Assembly (NCBI RefSeq): GCF_050948175.1
Contig: NW_027490137.1
Span: 1,426,001-1,490,000 of the forward strand
Length of the DNA: 64,000 nucleotides
Direction: 5' to 3'
From: Xylocopa sonorina
Taxonomy: Eukaryota; Arthropoda; Insecta; Hymenoptera; Apidae
Part shown: positions 10,701 through 25,400 of the stretch, piece after piece
Position numbering within the stretch: position 1 is the first letter of the stretch
Layout of the letters: each line of letters starts with the position of its first letter
Notes under the pieces: model-generated
The model's input: only the letters and a program-made list of their open reading frames with translations
What the model was told of the DNA's origin: nothing
Databases searched by the model: none
Translations under genes and position numbers: made by a program

Positions 10701-13632
10701 CTTCAAAAGAATGTAAATGCGACACTTCGTTGCTAGGAAATAGCGTTTCAAGATGACTAGGAATGGAAACAATAGAGTTCTAATGCTTCTTAAAACGAGA
10801 TGTCGCACCTCATTTCTATGTTTCATGATGATATATAATATTCATTGCGAACTGTCATGTATACCTCGTATTAACTTCAAAAGAATGTAAATGCGACACT
10901 TCCTTTCTAGGAAATAGCGTTTGCAGATGTCTACGTATCGCAGAAGCAGTGTTCTAATGCTTCTGAAAACGCGATATCGCATCTCATAAATATGTTTCAT
11001 GATAAGATATAATATTCACTGCGAAGTTACATGTATACCTCGTATTCACTTCAAAGGAATGTCAATGCGACACTTCCTCGCTAGGAAATAGCGATTGCAG
11101 ATGTCTCCCTATCGAAGCAATTATATGTTTTGCGATAAGGTATAATATTCAACGTGGAGTGTTGTGTATACTTCGTATTCACTTCAAAAGAATGTAAATG
11201 CGGCACAACCTTGCTAGGAAATAGTGTTTCCAGATATCTACGTATCGTAGCAATAGAGTTCTAATGGTTCTCAAAACGCGATATCACATCTCATTTCTAT
11301 GTTTCATGATAAGATATAATATTCATTGCGAAGTTACATGTATACCTCGTACTCACTTCAAAAGAATGTAAATGCGACACTTCCTGGCTAGGGAAAAGCG
11401 TTTGCAGAAGCCTACTTATCGTAGCAATAGAGATCTAATGTTTCGTAAAACGCAGTATCGCATCTCATTTCTATGTTTCATGGAAACATAAAATAATCAT
11501 TGCGAAGTGTCACTTATACCTCGCATGCACTTCAAATGAATGTAAATGCGACACTTCATTGCTAGGAAATAGCGTTTGCAGATGTCTACGTATCGTAGCA
11601 TTAGAGTTCTAGCGCTTCTACCAACGCGATATCGCATCTCATTTGTATGTTTCGTGATAAGATACAATATTCATTGTGGATTGCTATGTATACATCGTAC
11701 TCGCTTCAAAAGAATGTAAATGCGACACTTCCTTGCTACGAAATAGCGTTTGCAGATGTCTACGTATCGAAGCAATAGAATTCTAACGCTTCTTAAAACG
11801 CGATATTACATCTCATTTTAATTTTTCACGAAAAGATTTAATATTCATTGCGAAGTGTCATGTATACCTCGCATACACTTCAAATGAATGTAAATGCGAC
11901 ACTTCCTTGCTGGGAAATAGCGTGTTGCAGATGTCTACGTATCGAAGCAATAGAGATCTCGTGCATCTTAAAACTTGATATCGCATCACATTTCTATGTC
12001 TTATGATAAGATATAATATTCATTGCGAAGTGTTCTGTGTTCCTTGTCTACACTTCAATTGAATGTAAATGCAACACATCCTTTCTAGGAAATTACGTTT
12101 CCAGATGTTTACGTATCGGAGCAATAGAGTTCTAATGCTTCTTAAATCGCGATATCGCATCTCATTTCTATGTTTCATGACAAGATATTATATTCAATGC
12201 GAAGTGTTATGTATACTTCGCAAACACTTCAAATGAATGTAAATGCGACACTTCCTTGCTAGGATGTTGCGTTTGCAGTTGTCTACGTATCGAAGCATTA
12301 GAATTCCAATGCTTGCTAAATCGCGATATCGCATCTCATTTCTATGTTTCATGATAAGATATAATATTCATCGTGCAGTGTTTGTATACTTCGTAGTCAC
12401 TTCAAACGAAACGAAATGCGACACTTCCCTGCTAGGAAATAGTGTTGGCAGATGTCTGCGTATCGAAGCAATAGAGGTCCTATGCTTCTTAAATCGCAAT
12501 ATCGCATCTCATTTCTATGTGTCATGATGACATATAATATTCATTGCGAAGTGTCATGTATACCTCGCATACACTTCAAATGAATGTAAATGTGACACTT
12601 CATTGCTAGGAAATAGCGTTTGCAGATGTCTACGCATCGAAGGAATAGGGTTCTAACGCTTCTTAAAACGCAATATAGCATTTCACTTCTATGTTTCACG
12701 TTAAGTTATAATACTCATTGCGAAATGTCATGTATACCTCGCATTCACTTAAAAAGAATGTTAATGCGACACTTTCTTGCTGGGAAATCGCGTTTCCAGA
12801 TGTCTACGTATCGAAACAATAGAGTTCTAATGCTTCTTAAAACGAAATGTCGCATCTTATTCCTATGTTTCATGATAAGATATAATATTCACTGCGAAGT
12901 GTCATGTGCACCTCATATTCACTTCAAAAGAATGTAAATGCGACACATCCTTGCTAGGAAATAGCGTTTGCAGATGTCTGCATATCGTAGCAATAGAGAT
13001 CTAATGCTTCTTAAATCGCGATATCGCGTCTCACGTCTATGTTTCATGATAAGATGTAATATTCATTGTGGAGTGCTATATATACCTCGTGTTCACTTCA
13101 AAAGAATGTAAATGCGACACTTCCTTGCTAGGAAATATCATTTGCAGATATCTACGTATCAAAGCAATAGAGTTCTAATGCTTCTTAAATCGCGATATCG
13201 CATCTCATTTCTATGTTTCATCATAAGATCTAATATTCATTGCGAAGTGTCATGTATACCTCGCAGACACTTCAAAAGAATGAAAATGCCACACTTCCTT
13301 GCTAGGAAGTAGCGTTTGCAGATGTCTACGTATCGAAGCAATGGAGTTCTAATGCTTCTTAAATCGCGATATCGCATCTCATTTCTATGTTTCATGGTAA
13401 GATAAAATAATCAGTGCGAAGTGTCACTTATACCTCGCATACACTTCAATTGAATGTAAATGGGACACTTCATATCTAGGTAATAGCGTTTGCAGATGTC
13501 TACGTATCGCAGAAATTGTGTTCTAATGCTTCTTAAAACGCGATATAGCATCTCATTTCTATGTTTCATGATAACATATAATATTCATTGTGAAGTGTCA
13601 TGTATACTTCGTAATCACTTCAAAAGAATGTA

Positions 13633-14092
13633 AATGCGACACTTCCCTGCTATTAAATAGCGTTTGCAGATGTCTACGCACCGTAGGAATAGAGTTCTAA
13701 AGCTTCTTAAAACAAGTTACTTATACTTATATTTGTACTTACACTTATACATCGCATACCCTTGAAATGAATGTAAATGTGACAATTCCTTGCAAGGTAG
13801 TAGCGTTTGCAGATGTCTACGAATCGAAGCAATAGATTTCTAATGCTTCTTCAAACGAGATATCGCATCCCATTTCTATGTTTCGAGACAACATATAATA
13901 TTCATTGAGAAGTGTCATGTATACTTCGTATTCACTTCAAAAGAATGTAAATGTGACACTTCCCTGCTATTAAATAGCGTTTGTAGATGTCTACGCACCG
14001 TAGCAATAGAGTTCTAAAGCTTCTTAAAACAAGTTACTTATACTTATACTTGTACTCACACTTATACATCGCATAGCTTTGAAATGAATGTA
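13633..14092 (+). repeat. Pair of rearranged 143-bp monomers with ACTTAT-rich insert
   Basis: In two monomers (13633-13775 and 13950-14092) the usual stretch from the GCGATATCGC palindrome to GAAGTGTC is missing and is replaced by a short ACTTAT-rich run (about 13716-13748 and 14033-14065) that rejoins the normal TTATAC.TCGCATA segment. Each is 31 bp shorter than normal, with one normal 174 bp monomer between them. The two share the same breakpoints, so the pair arose by copying a two-monomer block (offset 317 bp). Confidence 0.85.
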
Positions 14093-17000
14093 AATGCGAC
14101 ACTTCATTGCTAGGAAGTAGCGTTTCCAGATGTCTACGTATCGAAACAATGCAGTTCTAATGCTTCGTAAAACGAGATATCGCATCTCATTACTAAGTTT
14201 CGTGATAATAGATAATATCCATTGCGAAGTGTCTTGTATACTTTGCATACACTTCAAATGAATGTAAATGCGGCACTTGCTTGCTAGGAAATAGCGCTTG
14301 CAGATGTCTACGTATCGAAGCAATAGAGTTCCAATGCTTCTAAAATCGCGATATCGCATCTCATTTCTATGCTTCATGATAAGATATAATATTAATAGCG
14401 AAGTGTCATGTATACCCCGTATTCACATCAAAAGAATGTAAATGCGAGACCTCCTTGCTAGAAAGGAGCGTTTGCAGATGTCTACGTATCGAAGCAATAG
14501 GATTCTAATGCTTCTTAAATCGCGGTATCGCATCTCACTTCTATGTTTCATGATAAGATATAATAATCATTGTGCAGGGTTATGTATACCTCGTATTCAC
14601 TTCGAATGAATGTAAATGCGACACTTCCTTGCTAGGAAATAGCATTTGCAGATATCTCCGTATCTAAGCAATAGAGTTCTAATGCTCCTTAATACGCGAT
14701 ATCGCATCTCATTTCTATGTTTCATGATAAGATCTAATGTTCATTGCGAAGTGTCATGTATACCTCGCATACACTTCAAAAGAATGAAAATGCCACACTT
14801 CCTTGCTAGGAAGTAGCGTTTGCAGATGTCTACGTATCGAAGCAATGGAGTTCTAATGCTTCTTAAATCGCGATATCGCATCTCATTTCTATGTTTCGTG
14901 ATAAGATATAATATTCATTGTGGATTGCTATGTATACATCGTATTCGCTTCAAAAGAATGTAAATGCCACACTTCCTAGCTAGGAAATAGCGTTTGCAGA
15001 TATCTACGTATCGAAGCAATAGATTTCTAATGCTCGTTAATACGCGATATCGCATATCATTTCTATGTCTCATGATAAGATATAATATTCATTGCGAAGT
15101 GTCATGTATACCTAGCATACACTTCAAATGAATATAAATGCGACACTTCCTTGCTAGGAAATAGCGTTTGCAGATGTCTACGTATCAAAGCAATAGAGTT
15201 CTAATGCCCCTTAAATCGCGATATCGCATCTCATTTCTATGTTTCATGATAAGATCTAATATTCATTGCGAAGTGTCACGTATACCTCGCATACACTTCA
15301 AAAGAATGAAAACGCCACACTTCCTTGCCAGGAAATATCGTTGGCAGATGTCTACGTATCGTAGCAATAGAGTTCTAATGCTTCTTAAAACGCGATGTCG
15401 CATCTCATTTCTATGTTTCAAGATAAGATACAATATTCATTGCGAAGTGCTATGTATACCTCGTCTACATTTCAAATGAATGTTAATTGGACACTTCCTT
15501 GCTAGGAAATAGCGTTTGCAGATGTCTACGTATCGTAGCATTAGAGTTCTAAAACATCTCAAAACGCGATAACGCATCTCATTTCTATGTTTCATGATAA
15601 GATATAATATTCATTGCGAAGGGTCTTGCATACCACGCATACACTTCAAACGAATTAAAAGGCGACACTTCATTCCTAGGAAGTAACGTTGGCAAATATC
15701 TAAGTATCGAAGCAATAGGGTTCTAATGTTTCTTAAAACGAGATATAGCACCTCACTTGTGTATTAGGATAAGATATAATACTCATTGCGGAGTCTCATG
15801 AATACCTCGTATTCTCTCCAAAAGAATGTAAATTCGACACTTCCTTGCTAGGAAATAGGGTTTGCAGAAGCCTACGTATCGAAGCAATAGATTTCTAATG
15901 CTTCTTAAATCGCGATATCGCATTTCATTTCTATGTTTCATGATAAGATATAATATTCATTGCGAAGTGTCACTTATACCTCCCATACACTTCAAGTGAA
16001 TGTAAATGCGACCCTTCCTCGCTAGGAAATAGCGTTTGCAGATTTCTCCGTAACGGAGCAATAGAGTTCTAATGCTTCTTAAATATCGATATCGCCTCTC
16101 ATTTCTATGTTTCATGATAAGATATAAAATTCATTGCGAAGTGTCATGTATACCTCGTATTCACTTCAAAAGAATGTAAATGCGACACTTCCTCGCTATT
16201 AAATTGCGTTCGCAGATGTCTACGTATCGTAGCAATAGTGTTCTAATGCTTTTTAAATCGCGATATCGAAACTCATTTCCATGATTCATGGTAAGATATA
16301 ATATTCATTGCGAAGTGTCATGCATACCTAGTATTCACTTCAAAAGAATGTAAATGCGACACTTCATTGCTAGGAAGTAGCGTTTGCAGTTGTCTACGTA
16401 TCGAAGCAATAGAGTTCTAATGCTTCTTAAAACGCGATATCGCATCTCACATCTATGTTTTATGATAAGATATAATATTCATTATCCAGTGTTATGTATA
16501 CGTCGTATTCACTTCAATAGAATGTAAATGCGACACTTCCATGCTAGGAAACAGCGTTTCCTGATATCTACGTATCGTAGCAATAGAGTTCTAATTCTTC
16601 TTAAAACGCGATGTCGCATCTCACATCTATGATTCATGATAAGATATAATATTCATTGCAAAGTATCACTTATACCTCTCATGATCTTCGAGTGAATGTA
16701 AATGCGACACTTCCTTGCTATAGGAAATAGCGTTTGCAGATGTCTACGTATCGTAGCAATGTAGTTCTAATGCTTTTTACATCGCGATATCGCATCCCAT
16801 TTCTATGTTTCATGATAAGATATAATATTCATTGTGGAATATTATTTATACCTCGTATTCACATTAAAAGAATGTAAATGCGACACGTCCTTGCTAGGAA
16901 ATGGCGTTTGCAGATGTTTACGTATCGAAGCAGAGAGTTCTAATGCTTCTTAAATAGCGATATCGCATCTCATATCTATGCTCCATGATAAGATATAATA

Positions 17001-18789
17001 TTCATTGCGATGTGTCATGTATACCTCGCATACATTTCAAATGAATGTAAATACGACACTTCCTTGCTAGGAAATAGCGTCTGCAGATGTCTACGTATCG
17101 TAGCAATAGAGTTCTAATGCTTCTTCAAACGCGATACCGCTTCTCAGTTATATGCTTCATGATAAGATACAATATTCATTGTGGAGTGTTATGTATACCT
17201 CGTATTCACTTCAAAAGAATGCAAATGCGACACATCCTTGCAAGGGAGTAGCGTTTGCAGATGCCTACTTATCGCAGCAATAGAGATCTAATGCTTCTTA
17301 AAACGCGATATCGCGCCTCACGTCTATGTTTCATGATAAGATATAATATTCATTGTGGTCTGCTATGTATACCTCGAATTCACTTCAAAGGAATGTAAAT
17401 GCGACATGTCCTTGCTAGGATATAGCGTTTGCAGATGTCTACGTAACGTAGCAATAGAGTTCTAATGCTTCTCAGAACGCAATATCGCATCTCATATATA
17501 TGTTTCATGATAAGATGTAATATTCACTGCGAAGTTACATGTATACCTCGTATTCACTTCAAAAGAATGTAAATGCAACACTTCCTTGCTTGGAAATGGC
17601 GTTTGCAGATGTCTACGTATCGTAGCAATAAAGTTCTAATGCATCTTATATCGCGATACCGCATCTCACTTCTATGTTTCATGATAATATATAATATTCA
17701 TTGTGCAATATCATGTATACCTCGTATTCACCTCAAAAGAATGTAAATGCGACAGATCCCTGCTAGGGAATAGCGTTTGCATATGTCTACGTATCGTAGC
17801 CAGCTTGTTATAATGCTTCTTAAAACGAGATATCGCATCTCATTTCTATGTTTCATGATAACATATAATTTTCATTGCGAAGTGTTATGTATACCTCGCA
17901 TACACTTCAAATGAATATAAATGCGACACTTCCTTGCTAGGAAATAGCGATTGCAGATGTCTACGTATTGAAGCCATCGAGTTCTAATGCTTCTCAAAAC
18001 GTCATATCGCATCTCATTTCTATGTTTCATGATAAGATATAATATTCATTGCGAAGCTACATGTATACCTCGTATTAACTTCAGAAAAATGTAAATGCGA
18101 CACTTCCTTGCTAGGAAATAGCGTATGCAGAAGTCTACGTATCGTAGCAATAGAGTTCTAATGCTTCTCAAAACGCGATATCACATCTCATTTCTATGTT
18201 TCATGATAAGATATAATATTCATTGCGAAGTGTCATGTATACCTTGTACTCACTTCAAAAAAATGTAAATGCGACACTTCCTTGCTAGGAAATAACGTTT
18301 GCAGATGTCTACGTATCGTAGCAAGTGTTCTAATTCTTCTTAAAACGTGATAATGCATCTCACTTCTATGTTTCATGATAAGAGATAACATCCATTGCGA
18401 AGTGTCATGTATACCACGTATTCACTTCAAAAGAATGTAAATGCGACACTTCCTTGCTAGGAAATAGCGTTTCCAGATGTCTACGCATCGAAACAATACA
18501 GTTCTAATGCTTCGTAAAACGAGATGTCGCATCTCATTTCTATGTTTCACGATAAGATATTATATTAATTGCGAAGTGTCATGTATACCACGTATTCACT
18601 TCAAATGAGTATAAATGCGATACTTCCTTGCTAGGAAATAGCGTTTCAAGATGTCTACGTATCGAAGCAATAGTGTTCTAATGCTTCTTAAATCGCGAAA
18701 TCGCATCCCATTTCTGTTTCGTGATAAGATGTAATATTCATTGTGGAGTGTTATGTAAACCTTGTATTCACCTCAAAAGAATGTAAGTG

Positions 18790-20560
18790 TAACACTTCCT
18801 TGCTAGGAAATAGCGTTTGCAGTTGCCTATGTATCGTAGCAATAGAATTCTAATGCTTCTTAAAACGCCATAGAGCATCTCATTTATATGTTTCATGATA
18901 AGATATAATATTCATTGCGAAGTGTTACTTATACCTCGTATACACTTCAAAAGCATGTAAGTGCGAGGCTTCCTTGCTACGAAATAGCGTTTGCAGATGT
19001 CTACGTATTGTAGCAATAGAGTTCTAATGCTTCTTAAATCGCGATATCGCATCTCATTTCTATGTTTCATGATTAGATACAATAATCATTGTGGACTGTT
19101 AGGTATACCTCGTATTCACTTCGAAGGAATGTAAATGCGACACTTCCTTGCTGGGAAATAGCGTTTGCAGATGTCTACGTATCGCATCAATAGAGTTCTA
19201 ATGCTACTTAAAACGAGATATCGCATCTCATTTCTATGTTTCATGATAAGATATAATGTTCATTGCGAAGTGTCATGTATACCTCGTATTTACTTCAAAG
19301 GAATGTAAATGCGACACTTCCTTGCTAGGAAATAGCGTTTGCAGATGCTTACGTATCGTAGCAATAGAGTTCTGATGCTTCTTAAAACGCGATATCGCAT
19401 CTCATTTCTATGTTTCATGATAAGATATAATATTCATTGCGATCTGTCATGTATTCCTTGTATTCACTTCAAAAGAATGCAAATGCGACACCTCCTTTCT
19501 ACGAAATAACGTTTCCAGACGTCTACGTATCTAAGTAGCAGAGTTCTAATGCTTCTTAAAACAAGATATCGTACCACATTTCTATGTTTCATGATGAGAT
19601 ATAATATTCATTGCGAAGTGTCATGTATACCTCGTATTCACTTGAGAGGAATGTAATTGCGACACTTCCTTGCTGCGAAATAGCGTTTCCAGATACCTAC
19701 GTATCGTAGCATTAGAGATCTAATGCTTCTCAAAACGCGATATCGCATCCCATTTCTATGTTTCATGATAAGGTATAATATTCATTGCGAAGTGTCTTGT
19801 ATACCTCTCATACACTTCACGTGAATGTAAATGCGACACTTCCTTCCTAGGAAATAGCGTTGGCAGATGTCTACGTATTGAAGCAATAGAGATCTATTGC
19901 TTCTTAAATAGCGATATCGCATCTCATTTCTATGTTTCATGATAAGATATAAGATATAATCATTGCGGAGTGTCATGTATACCTCGCATTCACTTCAAAA
20001 GAATTTAAATGCGACACTTCCTTACTAGGAAGTAGCGTTTGCAGATGTCTATGTATCGAAGCAATAGAGTTCTAATGCTGCTTAAATCGCGATATCGCAC
20101 CTCATTTCTATGTTTCATGATAAGATATAATATTCATTGTGCAGTGTCATGTATACCTCGTATTCATTTCAAAAGTGTGATAATGCGTCACTTCCTTGCT
20201 AGGAAATAGCGTTTACAGATGTCCACGTATCGTAGCAATAGAGTTCTGGTGCTTCTTAAATCGCGATATCGCATCCCATTTCTATGTTTCACGAATGGAT
20301 ATAATAATCATTGCGAAGTGTCATGCATACCTCGTATTCACTTCAAAAGAATGTAAGTGCGACACTTCCTTGTTAGGAAATAGCGTTTGCAGTTGCCTAT
20401 GTATCGTAGCAATAGAATTCTAATGCTTCTTAAAACGCCATAGCGCATCTCATTTATATGTTTCATGATAAGATATAATATTCATTGCGAAGTGTTACTT
20501 ATACCTCGTATACACTTCAACAGCATGTAAGTGCGAGGCTTCCTTGCTACGAAATAGCGT
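18790..20560 (+). repeat. Nine-monomer-offset duplicated block (offset 1570 bp)
   Basis: About 18790-18990 and 20360-20560 share private variants: GCAGTTGCCTATGTATCG, AATAGAATTCTAATGC, CGCCATAG.GCATC, a TTACTTATACCTCGTATAC segment and GTAAGTGCGAGGCTTCC (GAGGCT at 18965 and 20535). The sequence between them is not part of the match. Confidence 0.75.
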
Positions 20561-21726
20561 TTGCAGATGTCCACGTATCGAAGCAATAGATTTCTAATGC
20601 TTCTTATAACGCGATATCGCACATCATTTCTATGTATCATGATAAGATATATTATTCATTGCGAAGTTTTATGTATTCCTCGTAATCACTTCAAGAGAAT
20701 GTAAGTCGGACACATTCTTGCTAGGAAATAGCGTTTGCATATGTCTACGTATCGTGGTATTGGAGTTCTAATGCTTCCTAAAACGCGATATCGCTTCTCA
20801 TTTCTACGTTTCATGATAAGATATAATATTCGTTGTGGAATGTTATCTATACCTCGTATCCACGTCAAAAGAATGTAAATGCGACACTTCCTTACTAGGA
20901 AGTAGCGTTTGCAGATGTCTACGTAGCGTATCATTAGAGATATAATGCCTCTCTAAACGCCATATCGCATCTTATTTCTATGTTTCATGATAAGATATAA
21001 TATTCATTGCGAAGTGCTATGTATTCCTCGTCTTCAAAGGAATGTAAATGCGACACTTCCCTTCTAGGAAATAGCGTTTCCATATGTCTACGTATCGAAG
21101 CAATAGTGTTCTAATGCTTCTTAAATCGTGAAATCGTATCTCATTCCTATATTTCATGATTAGATATAATATTCATTGTGGAGTGTTAGGTATACCTCGT
21201 ATTCACTTAGAAGGAATGTAAATGCGACACTTCCTTGCTGGGAAATAGCGTTTGCAGATGTCTACGTGTCGAAGCAATAGAGTTCTAATGCTACTTAAAC
21301 CCGATATAGCATCTCATTTCTATGTTTCATGTTAAAATATAATATTCATTGCGAAGTATCATGTATATCTCGCATACACTTGAAATGAACGTAAATGCGA
21401 CACTTCCTTGCTAGGAAATATTCTTTTGCAGATGTCTACGTAACGAAGAAATAGAGGTACAGTGTTTCTTAAAACGGGATATCGCATCTCATTTCTATGT
21501 TTCATCATTAGATATAATATTCATTGTGGAGTGTTATGTGTACCTCGTATCCACTTCAAAAGAAAGTAAATGCTACACTTCCTTGCTAGGAAATAGCGCC
21601 TGCCGATGTCTACATATCGTAGCAATAGATTTCTAATGCTTCTTAAAACGAGATATCGCATCTCATTCCTTTGTTTTACGATAAAATATAATATTCATTA
21701 TGGAGTGTTATTATAACCTCGTATTC

Positions 21727-22422
21727 ACTTCAAAAGAATGTAATTGCAACACTTCCTTCCTAGGAAGTAGCGTTTGCAGATGTCTACGTATCGAAGCAAT
21801 AGAGTTCCAATGCTTCTTAAAACGCAAAATCGCTCTTCATTTCTATGTTTCATGATAAGATATAATATTCATTGTGGAGTATTATATATGCCTCGTTTTC
21901 ACTTCAAAAGAATGCAAATGCGACTCTTCCTTCCGAGTAAGTAGCGTTTGCAGATGTCTACGTATCGAAGCAATAGATTTCTAATGCTTCATAAATCGTG
22001 ATATCGCTTCTCATTTCTATGTTCCATGATTAGATATAATATTCATTGTGGAAGATTATATATACCTCGTTTTCACTTCAAAAGAATGTCACTGCGACAC
22101 TTCCTTCCTAGGAAGTAGCGTTTGCAGATGTCTATGTATCGAAGCAATAGATTTCCAATGCTTCTTAAAACGCGAAATCGCTCTTCATTTCTATGTTTCA
22201 TGATAAGATATAATATTCATTGTGGAGTATTATATATGCCTCGTTTTCACTTCAAAAGAATGCAACTGCGACACTTCCTTCCGAGGAAGTAGAGTTTGCA
22301 GATGTCTACGTATCGAAGCAATAGAGTTCTAATGCTTCTTAAATCGCCATATCGCACCTCAATTCTGCGTTTCATGATAAGTTACAATATTCATTGCGAA
22401 GTGTCATGTTTACCTCGTATTC
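21727..22422 (+). repeat. Two-monomer local repeat (348 bp period)
   Basis: The variant AAATCGCTCTTCATTTC with TATATATGCCTCGTTTTCAC occurs in the monomers around 21831 and 22179, exactly 348 bp apart, with a different monomer type (TTCCATGATTAG, GGAAGATTATATATACC) between them. This local dimer sits at the left edge of the 18-monomer duplication. Confidence 0.65.
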
Positions 22423-25400
22423 AATCCAAAAGAATGTATTTGCGACACATCCATGCTTCGAAATAGCGTCTGCATGTGTCTACGTATCGTAGCAATAGAG
22501 TTCTAATGCTTCTTAAATCGCGATAACGCATCAAACTTCTATGTTTCATGATAAGATATAATATTCTGCGCGAAGTGTCATGTATTCCTCGTATTCTCCT
22601 CAGAGGAATGTAAAGGCGACACTTACTTGCTAGGAGATACGGATTGCAGATGTCTGCGTATCGTAGCTATAGATTTCTGATGCTTCTTAAAACGCGATAT
22701 AGCATCTCATTCCTATGTTTCATGATAATATATAATATTCATTGCTATGTGTCATGTATACCTCGTATTCCTTTCAATAGAATGTAAATGCGACACTACC
22801 CAGCAAGGAATTAGCGTTTGCAGATGTCCACGTATCAAAGCAATAGAGTTCTAATGCTTCATAAAACGGTATACTGCATCTCATTCCTATGTTTCATGTT
22901 TAGATATAATATTCATTGCGGAGAGTCACTTATACAATGGATACACTTCAAAAGAATGTAAATGCGACACTTCCCTGCAATTAAATAGCGTTTGCAGATG
23001 TCAACGTATCACAGCAATAGTGTTCTAATGCTTCTTAAATCGCGATATCGCATCTCATTTCTATGCTTCATGATAAGATATAATATTCATTGTGCAGTGT
23101 TATGTATACCTCGTATTCACTTCAAAAGAATGTAAATGCGACACTTCCTTCCTAGGAAATAGCGTTTGCAGATGTCTACGTATCGAAGCAATAGGGTTCT
23201 AATGCTTCATAAAGCGAGATATCGCATCTCACTTCTATGTTTCATGATAAGATATAATACTCATTGCGAAATGTTATGGGTACCTCGTATTCACTTCAAA
23301 AGAATGTAAATGCGACACTTTCTTGCTAGGAAATAGCGTTTGCAGATTTCTGCGTATCGTAGCATTAGATTTTTATTGCATCCCAAAACGCGATATCGCA
23401 TCTCATTTCTACGTTTCATGATAAGATATAATATTTATTGCAAAGTGTCACGTATACATCGCATACACTTCAAATGAATGTAAATGAGACACTTCCTTGC
23501 TAGGAAATAGCGTTTGCAGATGTCTACGTATCGAAGCAAGAGTTCTAATACTTCTTAAAACGAGATATCGCATCCCATTCCTATGTTTCATGGTAAGATA
23601 TATTATTCGTTGCGAAGTATTACGTATTCCTCGTCTTCACTTCTGAAGAATGACAATGCGACACTTCCCCGCTAGGAAACAGCGTCTGCAGATGTCTACG
23701 CATCGTAGCAATAGAGTTCTAATGCTTCTTAAAACGCGCTATCAGATCACATTTCTGTGTTTCATGATAAGATATAATATTCATTGCGAAGCTTCATGTA
23801 TTCCTCGTATTCACTTCAAATTAATGTAAATGCGACACTTCCTTGCTAGGAAATAGCGTTTGTAGATGTCTACGGATCGAAGCAATAAAGTTCTAATGCA
23901 CCTTAAATCGTGATATCGCATCTCATTTCGATGTTTGATGAAAACATATAATATTCATTGGGCAATGTTATGTATACCTCGCATTCACTTCAAAAGAATG
24001 TAAATGCGACACGTCCTTGCTATGAAATAGCGTTTGTAGATGTCTAAGTATCGTAGCAATAGAGTTCTAAAGCTTCTTAAAACGCGATATCACATCACAT
24101 TTCTATGTTTCATGACAAGATATAATATTTATTGCGAAGTGTCACGTATACATCGCATACACTGCAAATGAATGTAAAAGCGACACTTCCTTCCTAGGAA
24201 ATAGCGTTTGCAGTCGTCTACGTATCGAAGCAATAGAGTTCTAATGCTTCTTGAAACGGAATATCGCATCTCATTTTTATGCTTCATGATAAGAAATAAT
24301 ATTCATTGCGAAGTGTTATGTATACCTCGCATGCACTTCAAAAGAATGTTAATGCGGCACTTCCTTGCTAGGAAATAGCGTTTGCAGATGTCTACGTATC
24401 GAAGCAATAGAGTTCTAATGCTTCTTGGAACGGGATATCGCATCTCATTTTAATGTTTTGTGATAAGATATAATAACCATTGCGAAGTGTCATGTATTCT
24501 TCGTATTCGTTTCAAAATAATGTAAATGCGACACTTCCTTGCTAGGAAGTAGCGTTTGCAGACTTCTACGTATCGAAGCAATAGTGTTCTAATGCTTCCT
24601 AAATCGCGATATCGCATCTCACTTCTACGTTTCATGATAAGATGTAATAATCATCGTGCAGTGTTATGTATACCTCGTATTCGCCTCAACAGAATGTAAA
24701 TGCGACAATTCCTTGCTAGGAAATAGCGTCTGCAGATGTCTACGTATCGAAGCAAAAGAGTTCTAATGCTTCTTAAAACGAGATATCGCATCTAATTCCT
24801 ATATTTCATGGAAAGATATAATATTCATTGCGAAGTGTCTTGTATACCTCGCATACACTTCAACCGAATGTAAATGCGACACTTCCTTGCTAGGAAATAG
24901 CGTTGGAAGATGTCTACGTATCGAAGCCATAGTGTTCTAATGCTTCCCAAATCACCGTATCGCATCTTATTTCTATGTTTCATGACAAGATATAATATTC
25001 ATTGTGGAGTGTTTGCATACGTCGTATTCACATCAACAGAATGTAAATGCGACACTTCCTTGCTAGGAAATTGCGTTTGCAGATGTCTACGTATCGAAGC
25101 AATAGATTTCTAATGCTTCATAAATCGTGATATCGCTTCTCATTTCTATGTTCCATGATTAGATATAATATTCATTGTGGAAGATTATATATACCTCGTT
25201 TTCACTTCAAAAGAATGTCACTGCGACACTTCCTTCCTAGGAAGTAGCGTTTGCAGATGTCTATGTATCGAAGCAATAGATTTCCAATGCTTCTTAAAAC
25301 GCGAAATCGCTCTTCATTTCTATGTTTCATGATAAGATATAATATTCATTGTGGAGTATTATATATGCCTCGTTTTCACTTCAAAAGAATGCAACTGCGA

